64,000 nucleotides of DNA from Zhaonella formicivorans (GTDB taxonomy: Bacteria; Bacillota; DUOV01; Zhaonellaceae). The stretch covers positions 2,204,142 to 2,268,141 of the forward strand of contig NZ_CP085524.1 in assembly GCF_004353525.1 (NCBI RefSeq), written 5' to 3'. A model generated the notes under the pieces. That model had not been told where the DNA came from and ran no database searches. It was given only the letters and a program-made list of their open reading frames with translations. The position numbers and the translations under genes were made by a program. This document shows positions 42,322 through 50,839 of this stretch, in pieces (the stretch's first letter is position 1; each line of letters starts with the position of its first letter).

Positions 42322-42747
42322 CTATTTTAAAATAAGTTCTTGCTTTATTAACTCAATAAAGTGATCCAGATCTTTTAAATCAGTTAAGAGAATGCTATAC
42401 AGCTGAGCACTGTCTACATCCCAATAAACATGTACCAGCCTGTTCCTGAACTTGGCCATAGCTGTTAAGGTATCCATAAACTCCACGCTGAAAAAGCCTG
42501 CCTCACCCAAAATTTTAAAGGTATCACCATAGTCTTCAGGAACACGCAGCTTGTTTTTGGCAATTAAATGATTACAAATATCAATAATGGATTCAATTGC
42601 AACTATAAAATGGTACTTAGCACTGGCGACCATGTGGGGGTTATTGATAAACTCATGCTCCTGAAGACCGGCCAATTCGGCGAGACGGCCGCGAGCTGTG
42701 ACCAATTCAACGATTAATTTTTTCATTTTATCGTAATCATATTTCAA
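42322..42747 (-). CDS. hepT: HepT-like HEPN ribonuclease toxin (DUF86)
   Basis: A 141-residue protein starting at TTG 42747, after AGGAGGCC. It is all-helical, with the HEPN active-site motif RNRLVHVYW (RX4HXY) near residue 100. DUF86/HepT proteins are RNases that are silenced by adenylylation of the motif Tyr by their MntA partner. The start lies inside the partner gene (11-base overlap), the usual MntA-HepT order. Full length and intact motif suggest an active toxin-antitoxin module. Confidence 0.9.
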   Translation of the reverse strand: MKYDYDKMKKLIVELVTARGRLAELAGLQEHEFINNPHMVASAKYHFIVAIESIIDICNHLIAKNKLRVPEDYGDTFKILGEAGFFSVEFMDTLTAMAKFRNRLVHVYWDVDSAQLYSILLTDLKDLDHFIELIKQELILK

Positions 42748-43180
42748 AGCCCAAGGCCTCCTTAAAATAGCGTTTTCGGTATGGCTCAAAATCAAAGTAC
42801 AAATCTAATGTCCTTTCTTGAAATGAAGCTCTATGCTCTTCATCTGTTTCAAAAAGCAATGTTCCTTTTTTAATTACCCCATATTTAAATGACAGAGGGG
42901 CAAAATTCAATACCCGCAGGTCCACTGGGTAGTTTATGGCCTTTTCCAATTCCATTTCAAGCCTAATCTCATATTCGGTAACTTTAGCTTTATCTACATT
43001 CTTCAGGCTATTGAGATATACTGCCAAATCAATATCCGCAAAGCATTCTTCCAAAAGAAACGAACCATGTAGATAAACAAAGCTAATCTGAGGATGTTGC
43101 AGCAACATTCCTTTGATAACGTCCAATATCAGCTCTTTTTCTTTCTCAGAAAGACTGTATCTTTTAGCCATGGTACCCAA
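42737..43180 (-). CDS. mntA: MntA-like nucleotidyltransferase antitoxin
   Basis: A 147-residue minimal nucleotidyltransferase. The start TTG 43180 has GGAGT seven bases before; ATG 43171 is possible. The active site reads VYLHGSFLLEECFADIDLAVYL, the GSX9-10DXD motif with both metal-binding Asp residues, and a third acidic strand VDLRVLNF follows. MntA neutralises HepT by transferring AMP to its active-site Tyr. It overlaps hepT by 11 bases. Confidence 0.9.
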   Translation of the reverse strand: MGTMAKRYSLSEKEKELILDVIKGMLLQHPQISFVYLHGSFLLEECFADIDLAVYLNSLKNVDKAKVTEYEIRLEMELEKAINYPVDLRVLNFAPLSFKYGVIKKGTLLFETDEEHRASFQERTLDLYFDFEPYRKRYFKEALGFEI

Positions 43181-43271
43181 TTATTTCACTCCAAGCATAT
43201 TATGACTTAATCATATTTTAGCATATCAAATTTCAAAATCCATATTTTTACAAAAAATCTTGTCCGTTTTC

Positions 43272-44540
43272 CTATGTTCTCGAAAAGTGATTCCCGGCAA
43301 AAATACTCCCCACCGCCCAGGCGGCCATCATGGCAAAGAGCGGCAGCAAGGGGAAGATGTACCGGGGCTGGCCTTCAAAGACAAAGTAAATCCCGGAAAA
43401 AAAGGCTATATTAATTAAGAGCACCAAGTGGCTCTTCACCTTCTCGCCGCGCCACAACGCCCGGGGCAGAACCAGCAGATACAGCGCCAGCATACCCAAT
43501 AAAGCGTAATAGGCATAGCGGGCTGTCCTGTAGACCCAGGTCCGGTTGGCCAGGGGCTTACCGTCAGTCAGCTGCTCCACCGCGTAGTACACATCCCAGG
43601 CATCGTTATAGACATAGTAGAGCTTCTTAAAGCCCAGCCGGATAAACTCTCCCGGATGCTCCAAAATCCACTCCCTGGCCAGTTGCTTGCCCAGCTTGTC
43701 CACCGCCAGCTCGTCCCAAAAACCGGTCTCCTCGTTTTTATACTTGGCCAAGGGGCTGTTGGGAAACTTGAAGGGGTCCTGCCAGTGGCCGTTGGCATAG
43801 GGGTTGTTATTCAGGTAGAGGGTAATGCCCCCGTTGGTGGAGATAGGGATAAATTCCTTGAAAACAATGTAATTCCTGACAGTCCAGGGGCTGATGGCAA
43901 GCAGAGTAAAAAGGGCGATGACCGCCGCCTTTTTGAGGCTGGCCCCGAGACTCCCCCTCCACACCCAGTCAATTAAAAACAATACCCCGGGGAAAAGCAG
44001 CATAAACGGCTTGGTCAAAGCCAGGATACCGCTTACCACCCCCAGCACCGGCCCACTCCATTTCCTGTCACCCCTGCTGACTATAATCAGCAAAGCCAGC
44101 AGAAAAAAGAAAGTGAAGAAAATCTCGTTGGACAGCACGCTGGTATACGCAATGTTCCGGGGCGATAAAGCCAAAAAAGCGGCGGTCAAAACACCCACAG
44201 TTTTGTTGAAGAGCCGCTTGCCTAAAAAATATGCCAGCACAATAATGCCCAGGGACATCAGCACGTTCATCAGCTTGGGCACAATTAGCCGCGGGGCTAT
44301 GGTGGAGTATAAAAGCGCCAAAAAGGCCGGGTAGCCGATGGGCTCAAAGGCTGTGGGGCTGCCGTAGAGCTTATACCCCATGCCCTGGGCAATGGACATG
44401 GCCCCCAAATGATACTTCAAAAAATCAAACACCGGCGCCGTCTTGACATTCAGCACCCAGAGGAGCCTCAGGATAAACGCCGCAGGCAAGATAAGATAAA
44501 GCCAGCGGTGAACATGACAGTCTTCCCTAGTAATTCGCAA
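43272..44540 (-). CDS. GT39/ArnT-type membrane glycosyltransferase
   Basis: A 422-residue protein with about ten to twelve helices, starting at TTG 44540 after GAGGTG. The first extracytoplasmic loop (APVFDFLKYHLGAMSIAQGMGY) contains the catalytic Asp region of GT-C enzymes, and LALSPRNIAYTSVLSNEIFFTFFF follows later. Such proteins transfer sugars from polyprenyl phosphate to lipids, proteins or polymers outside the membrane. A polyprenyl-phosphate glycosyltransferase (50840-51574) that could make its donor lies downstream, past the rearranged segment. Pieces of its 3' end recur at 46828-46877 and 49450-49545. Confidence 0.88.
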   Translation of the reverse strand: MRITREDCHVHRWLYLILPAAFILRLLWVLNVKTAPVFDFLKYHLGAMSIAQGMGYKLYGSPTAFEPIGYPAFLALLYSTIAPRLIVPKLMNVLMSLGIIVLAYFLGKRLFNKTVGVLTAAFLALSPRNIAYTSVLSNEIFFTFFFLLALLIIVSRGDRKWSGPVLGVVSGILALTKPFMLLFPGVLFLIDWVWRGSLGASLKKAAVIALFTLLAISPWTVRNYIVFKEFIPISTNGGITLYLNNNPYANGHWQDPFKFPNSPLAKYKNEETGFWDELAVDKLGKQLAREWILEHPGEFIRLGFKKLYYVYNDAWDVYYAVEQLTDGKPLANRTWVYRTARYAYYALLGMLALYLLVLPRALWRGEKVKSHLVLLINIAFFSGIYFVFEGQPRYIFPLLPLFAMMAAWAVGSIFAGNHFSRT

Positions 44541-44572
44541 AAATCACACCTCTGTCCGGAAAATTTAAGGTT

Positions 44573-44599
44573 CAATTCATAATTCAAAATTCAAAATTC
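44573..44599. repeat. AATTCAW heptanucleotide array
   Basis: AATTCAT, AATTCAA, AATTCAA and a partial fourth unit, in strict 7-bp steps, immediately upstream of the GT39 gene. Confidence 0.8.
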
Positions 44600-44603
44600 T
44601 TTA

Positions 44604-44769
44604 GTGTTTCTCTTCAACCCATTGGAGTAAATTATGTTATGCTCTTCAAAACTTTTAATTATCCTGTTGCACGCCTGGTAATCCAGATGGGTCAATTTGC
44701 TCATGGACTTGACCGTCCTTAAATATTATTGTACTGAAATAGTGATAATAATAAAGCATTAAATATCAA
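44604..44769 (-). pseudogene. Fic gene remnant (3' end joined to upstream region)
   Basis: 44604-44713 matches the last part of the intact Fic gene (49598-49707) almost base for base. 44717-44769 matches the region upstream of the Fic start (50652-50703). All of the coding sequence between is missing, so this is an internally deleted copy. The rest of 44541-44906 has only an A-rich run and the hairpin at 44850. Confidence 0.9.
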
Positions 44770-44849
44770 CAGACCCGGACTCGGATTTAAAAAAAAAAAG
44801 TAGGAGAGATTTATGGGGAGTATACTATGGCCAAGCGACCTATGTTTAA

Positions 44850-44870
44850 AGCCGCCCGTTGGCGGCTTTT
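44850..44870. terminator. hairpin terminator between the Fic remnant and the YwgA-like gene
   Basis: AGCCGCC (44850-44856), loop CGTT, GGCGGCT (44861-44867), then T's on the plus strand. It is 40 bases past the stop of the YwgA-like gene on the minus strand and could end transcription in either direction. Confidence 0.6.
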
Positions 44871-44906
44871 CAGAACTTTTTAAATAACTCTAGGGTTAGA
44901 AAAAAG

Positions 44907-45422
44907 CTAATTAAGGGTTAAACCTGTAATTACTTCAAATGCCTGTGTTACCTCTTCATGCCTATAATTTTGGTCAGGTTTTAATTGGGTGCAAATCTCT
45001 TCCTCAGCTTTTTCCCGAGTATATCCTTTTTCAAGTAAAAACCACATAGTAGCTACCAATTCCAAAAACCTAGAGTCGTATTGGTTAAGTGTTAAAATCA
45101 ACTTTCTTTGCTGTTGAGTAAAGCCTTCTACAGAAAACAGCTCCAAAAGTTCTCGGCCTTTATCAGTCAGCGAATAAGTATACTGGGGATAGCCGTAGGC
45201 TGTGCGTTCAATTTCTTCTTTAATTAACCCCATGACTACCAGTTCTTTAATCTTATTACTTAATGATTCTGAGTAAGGACCATAGTAATGATAGCTAAAA
45301 TCTTCATTTAGGTTGACTCCCGCCTTTTGAGTAATATAAACTATTTTTTGCAATTTTTTTCTTCCGCTAACTTTGCCCAACAATCCGAAAAGTCGCAGCA
45401 AATTTTGATGGATTTCAAACAT
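44907..45422 (-). CDS. YwgA-like protein
   Basis: A 171-residue cytosolic protein with VSGRKKLQKIVYITQKAG and YHYYGPYSESLSNKIKELV, the conserved core of the B. subtilis YwgA family, related to the PanA-like antitoxin (DUF4065) fold. A helix-rich C-terminal half follows. GAGGGGAG precedes the ATG. It lies 34 bases after the HD-domain gene on the same strand; in B. subtilis ywgA is likewise next to ywfO. The function is unknown; a partner or regulator role for the HD enzyme is likely. Confidence 0.8.
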   Translation of the reverse strand: MFEIHQNLLRLFGLLGKVSGRKKLQKIVYITQKAGVNLNEDFSYHYYGPYSESLSNKIKELVVMGLIKEEIERTAYGYPQYTYSLTDKGRELLELFSVEGFTQQQRKLILTLNQYDSRFLELVATMWFLLEKGYTREKAEEEICTQLKPDQNYRHEEVTQAFEVITGLTLN

Positions 45423-45456
45423 TCTCTCCCCTCACTTCAACTATAAAATATAATAT

Positions 45457-46719
45457 TCAATTAAGTTTTTTAAGCTCATCATGACAAATTTTATCAGGAA
45501 CGTAAATCCGCATTACCGCCCGCCGGTGACTGGCAATTGCTTTTATCGGATCACTAACCTTACTTATTTCTTTAATCCGGCCATCCTGTTCATCTTCAAT
45601 CAGTATTTCAGGTTTTTGTTCATCATCTTCCTCCCTGGTATAATAATCATAAGCCACATCGGAAGTAGTGTCCTCTAAAATATAATATCTTGGGTCGTAT
45701 CCATGATTTTCAATAACTTGTTGCACTCTATTCAAATAGTCCAAAGAAAAATCTTTTGGAAATATAAATGCTTTGAAAGGCTGTCTTTTTAAGAACCTTT
45801 GAGCCAGGTCTGACAGTATCGGATCAGAGTGATTAGCCCAATGTTTTATTTGTTGATAGAAGTCACTGTTATCTACCTGTAAATATTGCTCCAAACTAAT
45901 TTCGGATTCGCCAAAAAACGGCCTTAACGAGGATACAATATCAATGTCGCTTAAATGCCCTTCGGTAAATAATTCATAAGCACGCTGCCAAATTTTTTGC
46001 AGCAGCTTTTCGAAACCCCGTGTCGTTTGATGGAAATAAACCTGCCAATATGCATAATATCGGGAGAAAATAAACTGCTCAGCCGCATGCAAACCGCCTC
46101 TTGCTATAAATACTCTATCCTTGTTCCGTGCAATCTTTTCTATTAATCTGTCCAGATCATATTTTCCATAACTAGTTCCTGTATAATATGCGTCCCTTAA
46201 AAGATAGTCCATTCTGTCCACATCTAGCTGGCTGGAAAGTAAGCTGCTTACAACTTTAAATTCCGGATCATGTTTCATTATTTTTGCCACTTGCTCAGGT
46301 AAATTTTGAGAAATTGTGCGTAGACACTTATTGATTTCAGTGGAGTCAGAAACAATCTCAACGGTCCATTTTTCATGTTTCTTTTTGGCGGTTAGGAATT
46401 TCTCCACTACATGAGAAAAGGGACCGTGACCTATGTCATGTAACAAAGCTGTAACTATCCCGGCCTTTTCCTCTTCTTCCGTTAAATCCATACCCTTCTC
46501 CCGCCATCTTTTTGCTATCCGTCTAAATAAATGCATAGTTCCTAAAGAATGCCCGAAACGGGAATGTTCCGCTCCAGGGTAAACCAGGGATGTAACGCCC
46601 AGTTGGGTCAGCCTGCGCAGCCGTTGAAACTCTTTAGTATTTAAGAGCGGTAAAATGTCCGACTCTACCTCAATAAATCCATGAATAGGATCTCTAAAAA
46701 GTTTAGACTCACCACTCAT
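45457..46719 (-). CDS. HD-domain phosphohydrolase, YwfO-like
   Basis: A 420-residue protein read from ATG 46719 with AGAGG eight bases before; the frame also opens nine codons earlier at TTG 46746. The metal site is complete: RLRRLTQLG, the His in EHSRFGHSLGTMHL, the HD in ALLHDIGHGPFSHVVE and the final Asp in DVDRMDYLLRDAYYTG. This is the SAMHD1/dGTPase branch of HD hydrolases, which cleaves dNTPs or related nucleotides. The YwgA-like gene follows directly. The pair lies in a rearranged region, but the same pairing in Bacillus shows it is an old unit rather than a new assembly. Confidence 0.88.
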   Translation of the reverse strand: MSGESKLFRDPIHGFIEVESDILPLLNTKEFQRLRRLTQLGVTSLVYPGAEHSRFGHSLGTMHLFRRIAKRWREKGMDLTEEEEKAGIVTALLHDIGHGPFSHVVEKFLTAKKKHEKWTVEIVSDSTEINKCLRTISQNLPEQVAKIMKHDPEFKVVSSLLSSQLDVDRMDYLLRDAYYTGTSYGKYDLDRLIEKIARNKDRVFIARGGLHAAEQFIFSRYYAYWQVYFHQTTRGFEKLLQKIWQRAYELFTEGHLSDIDIVSSLRPFFGESEISLEQYLQVDNSDFYQQIKHWANHSDPILSDLAQRFLKRQPFKAFIFPKDFSLDYLNRVQQVIENHGYDPRYYILEDTTSDVAYDYYTREEDDEQKPEILIEDEQDGRIKEISKVSDPIKAIASHRRAVMRIYVPDKICHDELKKLN

Positions 46720-46801
46720 AGCAGCAGCCTCTGTCCCTTCTATCAAAACATATGTTCTATTTGTTTATTTCTCTAAAAGTTATAATTTTCCTGCCGCTGC
46801 A

Positions 46802-46877
46802 TTAAAAAATAATATAAAAGCATCAAGACTCCCCGACGCCCAGGCGACCATCATGGAAAAGAGCGGCAGCAGGGGAG
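46802..46877. repeat. direct repeat copy A, containing a piece of the GT39 gene 3' end
   Basis: 46802-46877 closely matches 49424-49499 (copy B). From 46828 on it also matches the GT39 coding end near 43300-43350. The remaining DNA up to the transposase start at 47080 shows no gene; it contains the promoter side of the IS. Confidence 0.88.
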
Positions 46878-47079
46878 CTAATTGCGATGTTCCAGGAGTC
46901 AGATGGGACAAGGAATGAGAGAAACACAAAAATATATTTTCTCCCAAGATACATGCCATAAAGGCTAATTATAGCCTCATGTCCTAAGACTTAGCTAAGC
47001 AATAAAATAAGGCAGGCAAATCCCCTAAGTGGTAAAATGTAAGTGATCAAATCATTAACCCAAAAAGGAGGTTGCCTGC

Positions 47080-48384
47080 ATGGCTATTATACCACAACTC
47101 AAGCTATTTAGCTGGAACGAAATTGAAGGACTGGGTGACTTAGAACGATTGCGGCTCGTACTAGAGTACATGCCAGATGAAGAATTGATGCGGCTATTGG
47201 AAGCAAAGCGAGGAAAGGGTCGGGATGATTACCCAGTGCGGGCGATGTGGAATTCAGTGCTTGCAGGAATAGTATTTCAACATGATAGCGTAGAAAAATT
47301 ACGGCGTGAACTGGGCCGGAACGGGCAACTCCGTGATATGTGTGGATTTAAAGGTACGGCAGTACCTCCGGCTTGGGTTTATACACGTTTTTTAAAAAGC
47401 ATAGTCGAATATACTGAAGAGCTCGATAACATTTTAGATCGCCTCGTTGAGCAGTTGCAAGAGATTTTGCCTGAATTCGGCAAGCGTCTAGCCATCGACA
47501 GTAAAGCGATCTCGTCTTACGCTAAGCAGCAGAATAAGAATCAAACACCTGATGGCAGGCGAGATACTGATGCCGATTATGGCAAAAAAGAATACAAGGG
47601 TGTAACCGAAGATGGCAGACTATGGGAAAAGATCATCAAATGGTTTGGCTACAAGTTACATTTAGTCGTAGATGCAACTTATGAACTACCAGTAGCCTTT
47701 AAAGTTACCAAAGCCTCGGCTTCGGATATTAAAGAAGGTCATGCCATGCTTGAACAAATAGAGCGGAGGCAACCAGAGATATTGAAAACAGCAGAGACCC
47801 TAGCAGCAGACAAGGGTTATGATGACACAAAGCTTATTGAAAAGTGCTGGGATAAGTATCAAATCAAACCGGTCATTGATATCCGTAATATGTGGAAAGA
47901 CGGAGAAGAAACACGGTTGCTGAGCGGAAAGGAAAACGTAGTCTATAACTACAAAGGTAATGTATACTGCTATTGCCCGAAGACAAATACCCGGCGGGAG
48001 ATGCCCAGTGGGGGATTTGAAAAAGACCGTAATACACTAAAGAAGCTATGCTGTGCCGAACATTACGGAATAGAATGTAAAGGCCGGGAACAATGCCCAG
48101 TAGCACAAGGGATACGTATACCCCTTTCAGAAGATCGGAGAATCTTTACGCCGATCGATCGAGCAAGCCAAAAGTGGGAAAAAGAATACGATAAGCGCAC
48201 CAGCGTTGAGCGAGTAAACAGCCGTATTGACGTATCATTTGGCTTTGAACTGCATACGATCCGGGGCATGGCCAAGATGAAAATGCGATGTGGATTAGCA
48301 TTATGTGTTATGTTAGCTATGGCGCTAGGACGAGTGAAAGAAAAGCAGGCAGATAAAATGAGAAGCTTGGTAGCTGCAGTTTAG
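47080..48384 (+). mobile_element. IS element transposase (DDE, IS1182/IS5-like)
   Basis: A 434-residue transposase with AAGGAGG before the ATG. The N-terminal part (YPVRAMWNSVLAGIVFQHDSVEKLRREL) resembles DUF772. DDE residues are likely Asp in KRLAIDSKAISSYA, Asp in TLAADKGYDDTKLIEKC and Glu in YDKRTSVERVNSRIDVSFGF, the last matching the Y(2)R(3)E signature. A middle Cys-rich segment (CYCPKTN, CCAEHYGIECKGREQCP) may bind zinc. The frame is intact. I could not find terminal inverted repeats or a target duplication with confidence, so element ends are not given. Confidence 0.85.
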
Positions 48385-48595
48385 CCACTATCATAAGTGA
48401 ATAATAAATTTTAGAAAAGATATTCACAGGCCTAAATTGTGGATAACAGGACTTTTATGCTTTTTTAAAGGTTGAACTGTCAAAATATCTGTGATCCAAG
48501 TTTAAAACTTAAAAATTTAGAATGAGAAGTATTCCAATGTTATGACCTATAGAGAAAAAAAGAGTACAAAGCAAAAAGCTCCAGGGGGAAGATGT

Positions 48596-48623
48596 TTGGT
48601 TTATCTTTTGAGTATGATATAAT
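48596..48623 (+). promoter_or_regulatory. probable promoter of the nucleotidyltransferase-HEPN pair
   Basis: TATAAT (48618-48623) with TTGGTT 16 bases upstream, about 24 bases before the start codon. The DNA from 48385 to 48595 contains no gene that I can see. Confidence 0.5.
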
Positions 48624-48646
48624 TTAGTTAAGGTGGTGATTAACCC

Positions 48647-48997
48647 ATGAAGTACATAAATGATAACAAAGACCTTACATATTCAGATCTTTTAGCTCTT
48701 CACGCATTTTCCGACCGGATTAAAAAAACGTTAGGAAATAATGTTCGAAGGATGATATTATTTGGCTCTAAAGCAAGAGGTACTTCCGGAATAAACTCCG
48801 ATATAGACGTATTGATTTTGGTCAATAACGTAACTCGTACACTTAAAGATCAAATTTTTGATGTTACTGCTAATATTAATTTAGAATATGATGTTGTCGT
48901 CTCTCCCATAATTGTTACCACCGATATTTACCAAAAACCAGAATATAGAGAGACTTATTTTTATAAAGCAACCCAGGAAGAGGGTTATATTTTATGA
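48647..48997 (+). CDS. nucleotidyltransferase of a second HEPN/MNT-type module
   Basis: A 116-residue minimal nucleotidyltransferase with LFGSKARGTSGINSDIDVLIL, the complete GSX10DXD site, and a third acidic strand LEYDVVVSPI. AAGGTGGTG precedes the ATG. The stop overlaps the start of the HEPN gene by four bases (ATGA). In such pairs the nucleotidyltransferase acts as antitoxin or modifies the HEPN partner. It is unrelated in detail to the mntA at 42737-43180. Confidence 0.88.
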   Translation: MKYINDNKDLTYSDLLALHAFSDRIKKTLGNNVRRMILFGSKARGTSGINSDIDVLILVNNVTRTLKDQIFDVTANINLEYDVVVSPIIVTTDIYQKPEYRETYFYKATQEEGYIL

Positions 48998-49371
48998 GTC
49001 TAAGTAAGTGGAGATTAGAAAAGGCTCAAAATACATATAAAGAAGGACAGCATTTACTTGAAATTGGTTTGTATAATGGTGCAGTAAATCGGTTTTACTA
49101 TGCTGCATTTCACGGTATTAGAGCATTATTGGCTACAAAAAAACTAGATTCCCCTAAGCATAGCGGAATAATAGCTCTTTTTAACAAAGAATTTGTAAAA
49201 ACCGGTATTATGAGCAAAGAATCGTCTAAAATAATCTCAAAAGCTTTTTCCGAAAGATCACATGCAGATTATGATGACTTTAAACAATTTACTTGCGAAG
49301 AAGTATTGGAACTATCAACTGAAGTAAATAAGTTGCTACTAGAAATAAAGGAAGAAATTGAAAAAGCTTAA
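48994..49371 (+). CDS. HEPN-domain protein of the second module
   Basis: A 125-residue helical HEPN protein (PF05168 type): WRLEKAQNTYKEGQHLLEIGLYNGAVNRFYYAAFHGIRALL at the N-terminus is diagnostic, and SERSHADYDDF near residue 90 is the place of the R-x-H type motif in this subfamily. It is translationally coupled to the nucleotidyltransferase before it. It may be an RNase toxin or a nucleotide-binding partner; the non-HepT subfamily has few studied members. Confidence 0.85.
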   Translation: MSLSKWRLEKAQNTYKEGQHLLEIGLYNGAVNRFYYAAFHGIRALLATKKLDSPKHSGIIALFNKEFVKTGIMSKESSKIISKAFSERSHADYDDFKQFTCEEVLELSTEVNKLLLEIKEEIEKA

Positions 49372-49423
49372 ACTATTTGCTAGTTAGTGCAAGAGAAAAT
49401 AAGTTGCGCAGCAAAACCACTTT

Positions 49424-49545
49424 TTAAAAAATAATAAAAAAGCATCAAGACTCCCCGCCGCCCAAGTGGCCATCATGGAAAAGAGCGGCAGCAGGGAGAG
49501 GATGTACCGGGGCTGGCCTTCAAAGATAAAGTAAATCCCGGAAAA
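49424..49545. pseudogene. direct repeat copy B with the 3' fragment of a GT39 gene
   Basis: 49424-49499 matches copy A. The stretch 49450-49545 matches the 3' coding end of the GT39 gene (about 43300-43395), including ACCGGGGCTGGCCTTCAAAG. No longer coding part remains. It abuts the end of the intact Fic gene. Confidence 0.9.
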
Positions 49546-49557
49546 TGGAACATTTCC

Positions 49558-50640
49558 TCACCGGATCAAGTCCAAAAGGTCATAATAATAGTACTTGGTG
49601 TTTCTCTTCAACCCATTGGAGTAAATTATGTTATGCTCTTCAAAACTTTTAATTATCCTGTTACACGCCTGGTAATCCAGATGGGTCAATTTGCTCATGG
49701 ACTTGACAGTGAAAATCGGAGAGTAAAACATCATATCCAGAATTATGGCCGCATTATGGGATTTTGTCAGACTTCTGACCAAATTAAGGTGTCTTTCATA
49801 AAGCTCGTTGATTTTTTCAACCCGCTCGATATTGAGCCTTGCCTGCTTAATAACCGCTTCCAGGAAAAATTTTATCCAGCCGTTCCAGTTGTCATCAAAC
49901 CTGACGCTGTTTAACAGAGAATAATATTTAAATTTATCCTTCTCCAAAGTCTCACTCAAGAAAAAATACGGTTTAACAGTTACTTTTTTATAGTACAGAT
50001 ACAGGGGTATAAGGATCCTGCCTATCCTGCCATTGCCATCCAAAAAGGGGTGAATAGTTTCAAATTGGGCATGAATAATGGCTATTTTAACCAGTTCGTC
50101 AAAATCATCGTAGAGATTGATATAGTTATCCAGGTTGCTCATATAGCCGTCCACTAGCTCGGGAGAGGGGGGGACAAAAGAAGCATTCTCAAGCGTAGAA
50201 CCAGGAGGCCCAATAAAATTTTGCACCCTTCTGAATTCACCCGGAGCCCTGCCTGCACCACGCACATTGTTGCCTAACAAAATCTCATGCAGTCTTTTTA
50301 ATAACCTGGAAGATAAAGGCAATTTTTCCAAAAGCCTTTCGCCGGCAATCAACGCCTTGTGATAATTAAGCACTTCCTGAGTTTCATTGTGTTCGACCAT
50401 GTCTTCCTCATCGTGTTCCAATGCTTCATCCAAAGTTACCCTGGAACCTTCAATTTTAGAGGATAAGGTGGCTTCATTTCTCATTAAAGGTTTAATAAAG
50501 AAGTCGGGATTTATTTTCGAGTATTTAATGGCTGATTCATAGGAGGCCAAATATTTATTGGCGGCAATTAACTCTTTAATAAACTCCTCTTGCCTGATCA
50601 CATCCGCCAAAGGCAATTCTCTTGGTTTAAACGGTTTCAT
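49558..50640 (-). CDS. Fic-family AMP-transferase
   Basis: A 360-residue protein with a GGGGGTGG site before the ATG. The Fic motif HPFLDGNGRIGR lies near residue 195, with the catalytic His. An N-terminal inhibitory motif SSKIEG (S/TxxxE(G/N)) near 62 places it in the class with intramolecular inhibition. The last about 60 residues form a winged helix (MSKLTHLDYQACNRIIKSFEEHNII). Fic enzymes transfer AMP to Tyr, Ser or Thr of target proteins. It stands alone, and a deleted copy lies at 44604-44769. Confidence 0.93.
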   Translation of the reverse strand: MKPFKPRELPLADVIRQEEFIKELIAANKYLASYESAIKYSKINPDFFIKPLMRNEATLSSKIEGSRVTLDEALEHDEEDMVEHNETQEVLNYHKALIAGERLLEKLPLSSRLLKRLHEILLGNNVRGAGRAPGEFRRVQNFIGPPGSTLENASFVPPSPELVDGYMSNLDNYINLYDDFDELVKIAIIHAQFETIHPFLDGNGRIGRILIPLYLYYKKVTVKPYFFLSETLEKDKFKYYSLLNSVRFDDNWNGWIKFFLEAVIKQARLNIERVEKINELYERHLNLVRSLTKSHNAAIILDMMFYSPIFTVKSMSKLTHLDYQACNRIIKSFEEHNIIYSNGLKRNTKYYYYDLLDLIR

Positions 50641-50768
50641 TTATCCACCCCCTTTAATATTATTATACTCAAATAGTGATAATAATAAAGCATTAAATAT
50701 CAATAAATATTAATTCTAATAATAATCAAGGGCGAAAAAAATTGCCCCCTGCCTGGCCTATTTAAGCT

Positions 50769-50832
50769 CAATTCAAAAGTCATAATTCAAAATCCCTAAA
50801 ACTCAACACTCAAAACTCATAACTCAAAACTA
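50769..50832. repeat. AAYTCAW heptanucleotide array
   Basis: AATTCAA, AAGTCAT, AATTCAA and later AACTCAA, CACTCAA, AACTCAT, AACTCAA in 7-bp steps, ending at the 3' side of the GT2 gene. The gap from 50641 otherwise contains the Fic upstream region. Confidence 0.85.
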
Positions 50833-50839
50833 ATGCAGC

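Noticed and set aside
41493-42326. Prophage around the amidase gene
   Set aside because: No integrase, terminase, capsid or tail genes nearby; the DUF1659/DUF2922/YvrJ genes are typical chromosomal Firmicute genes.
44813-44884. Tiny plus-strand frame (MAKRPMFKAARWRLFRTF)
   Set aside because: It overlaps the terminator hairpin and has no homologue that I recognise; more likely chance.
47080-48384. Terminal inverted repeats for this IS
   Set aside because: Short matches near both ends were seen (for example GTCCT), but none long enough or followed by a target duplication.
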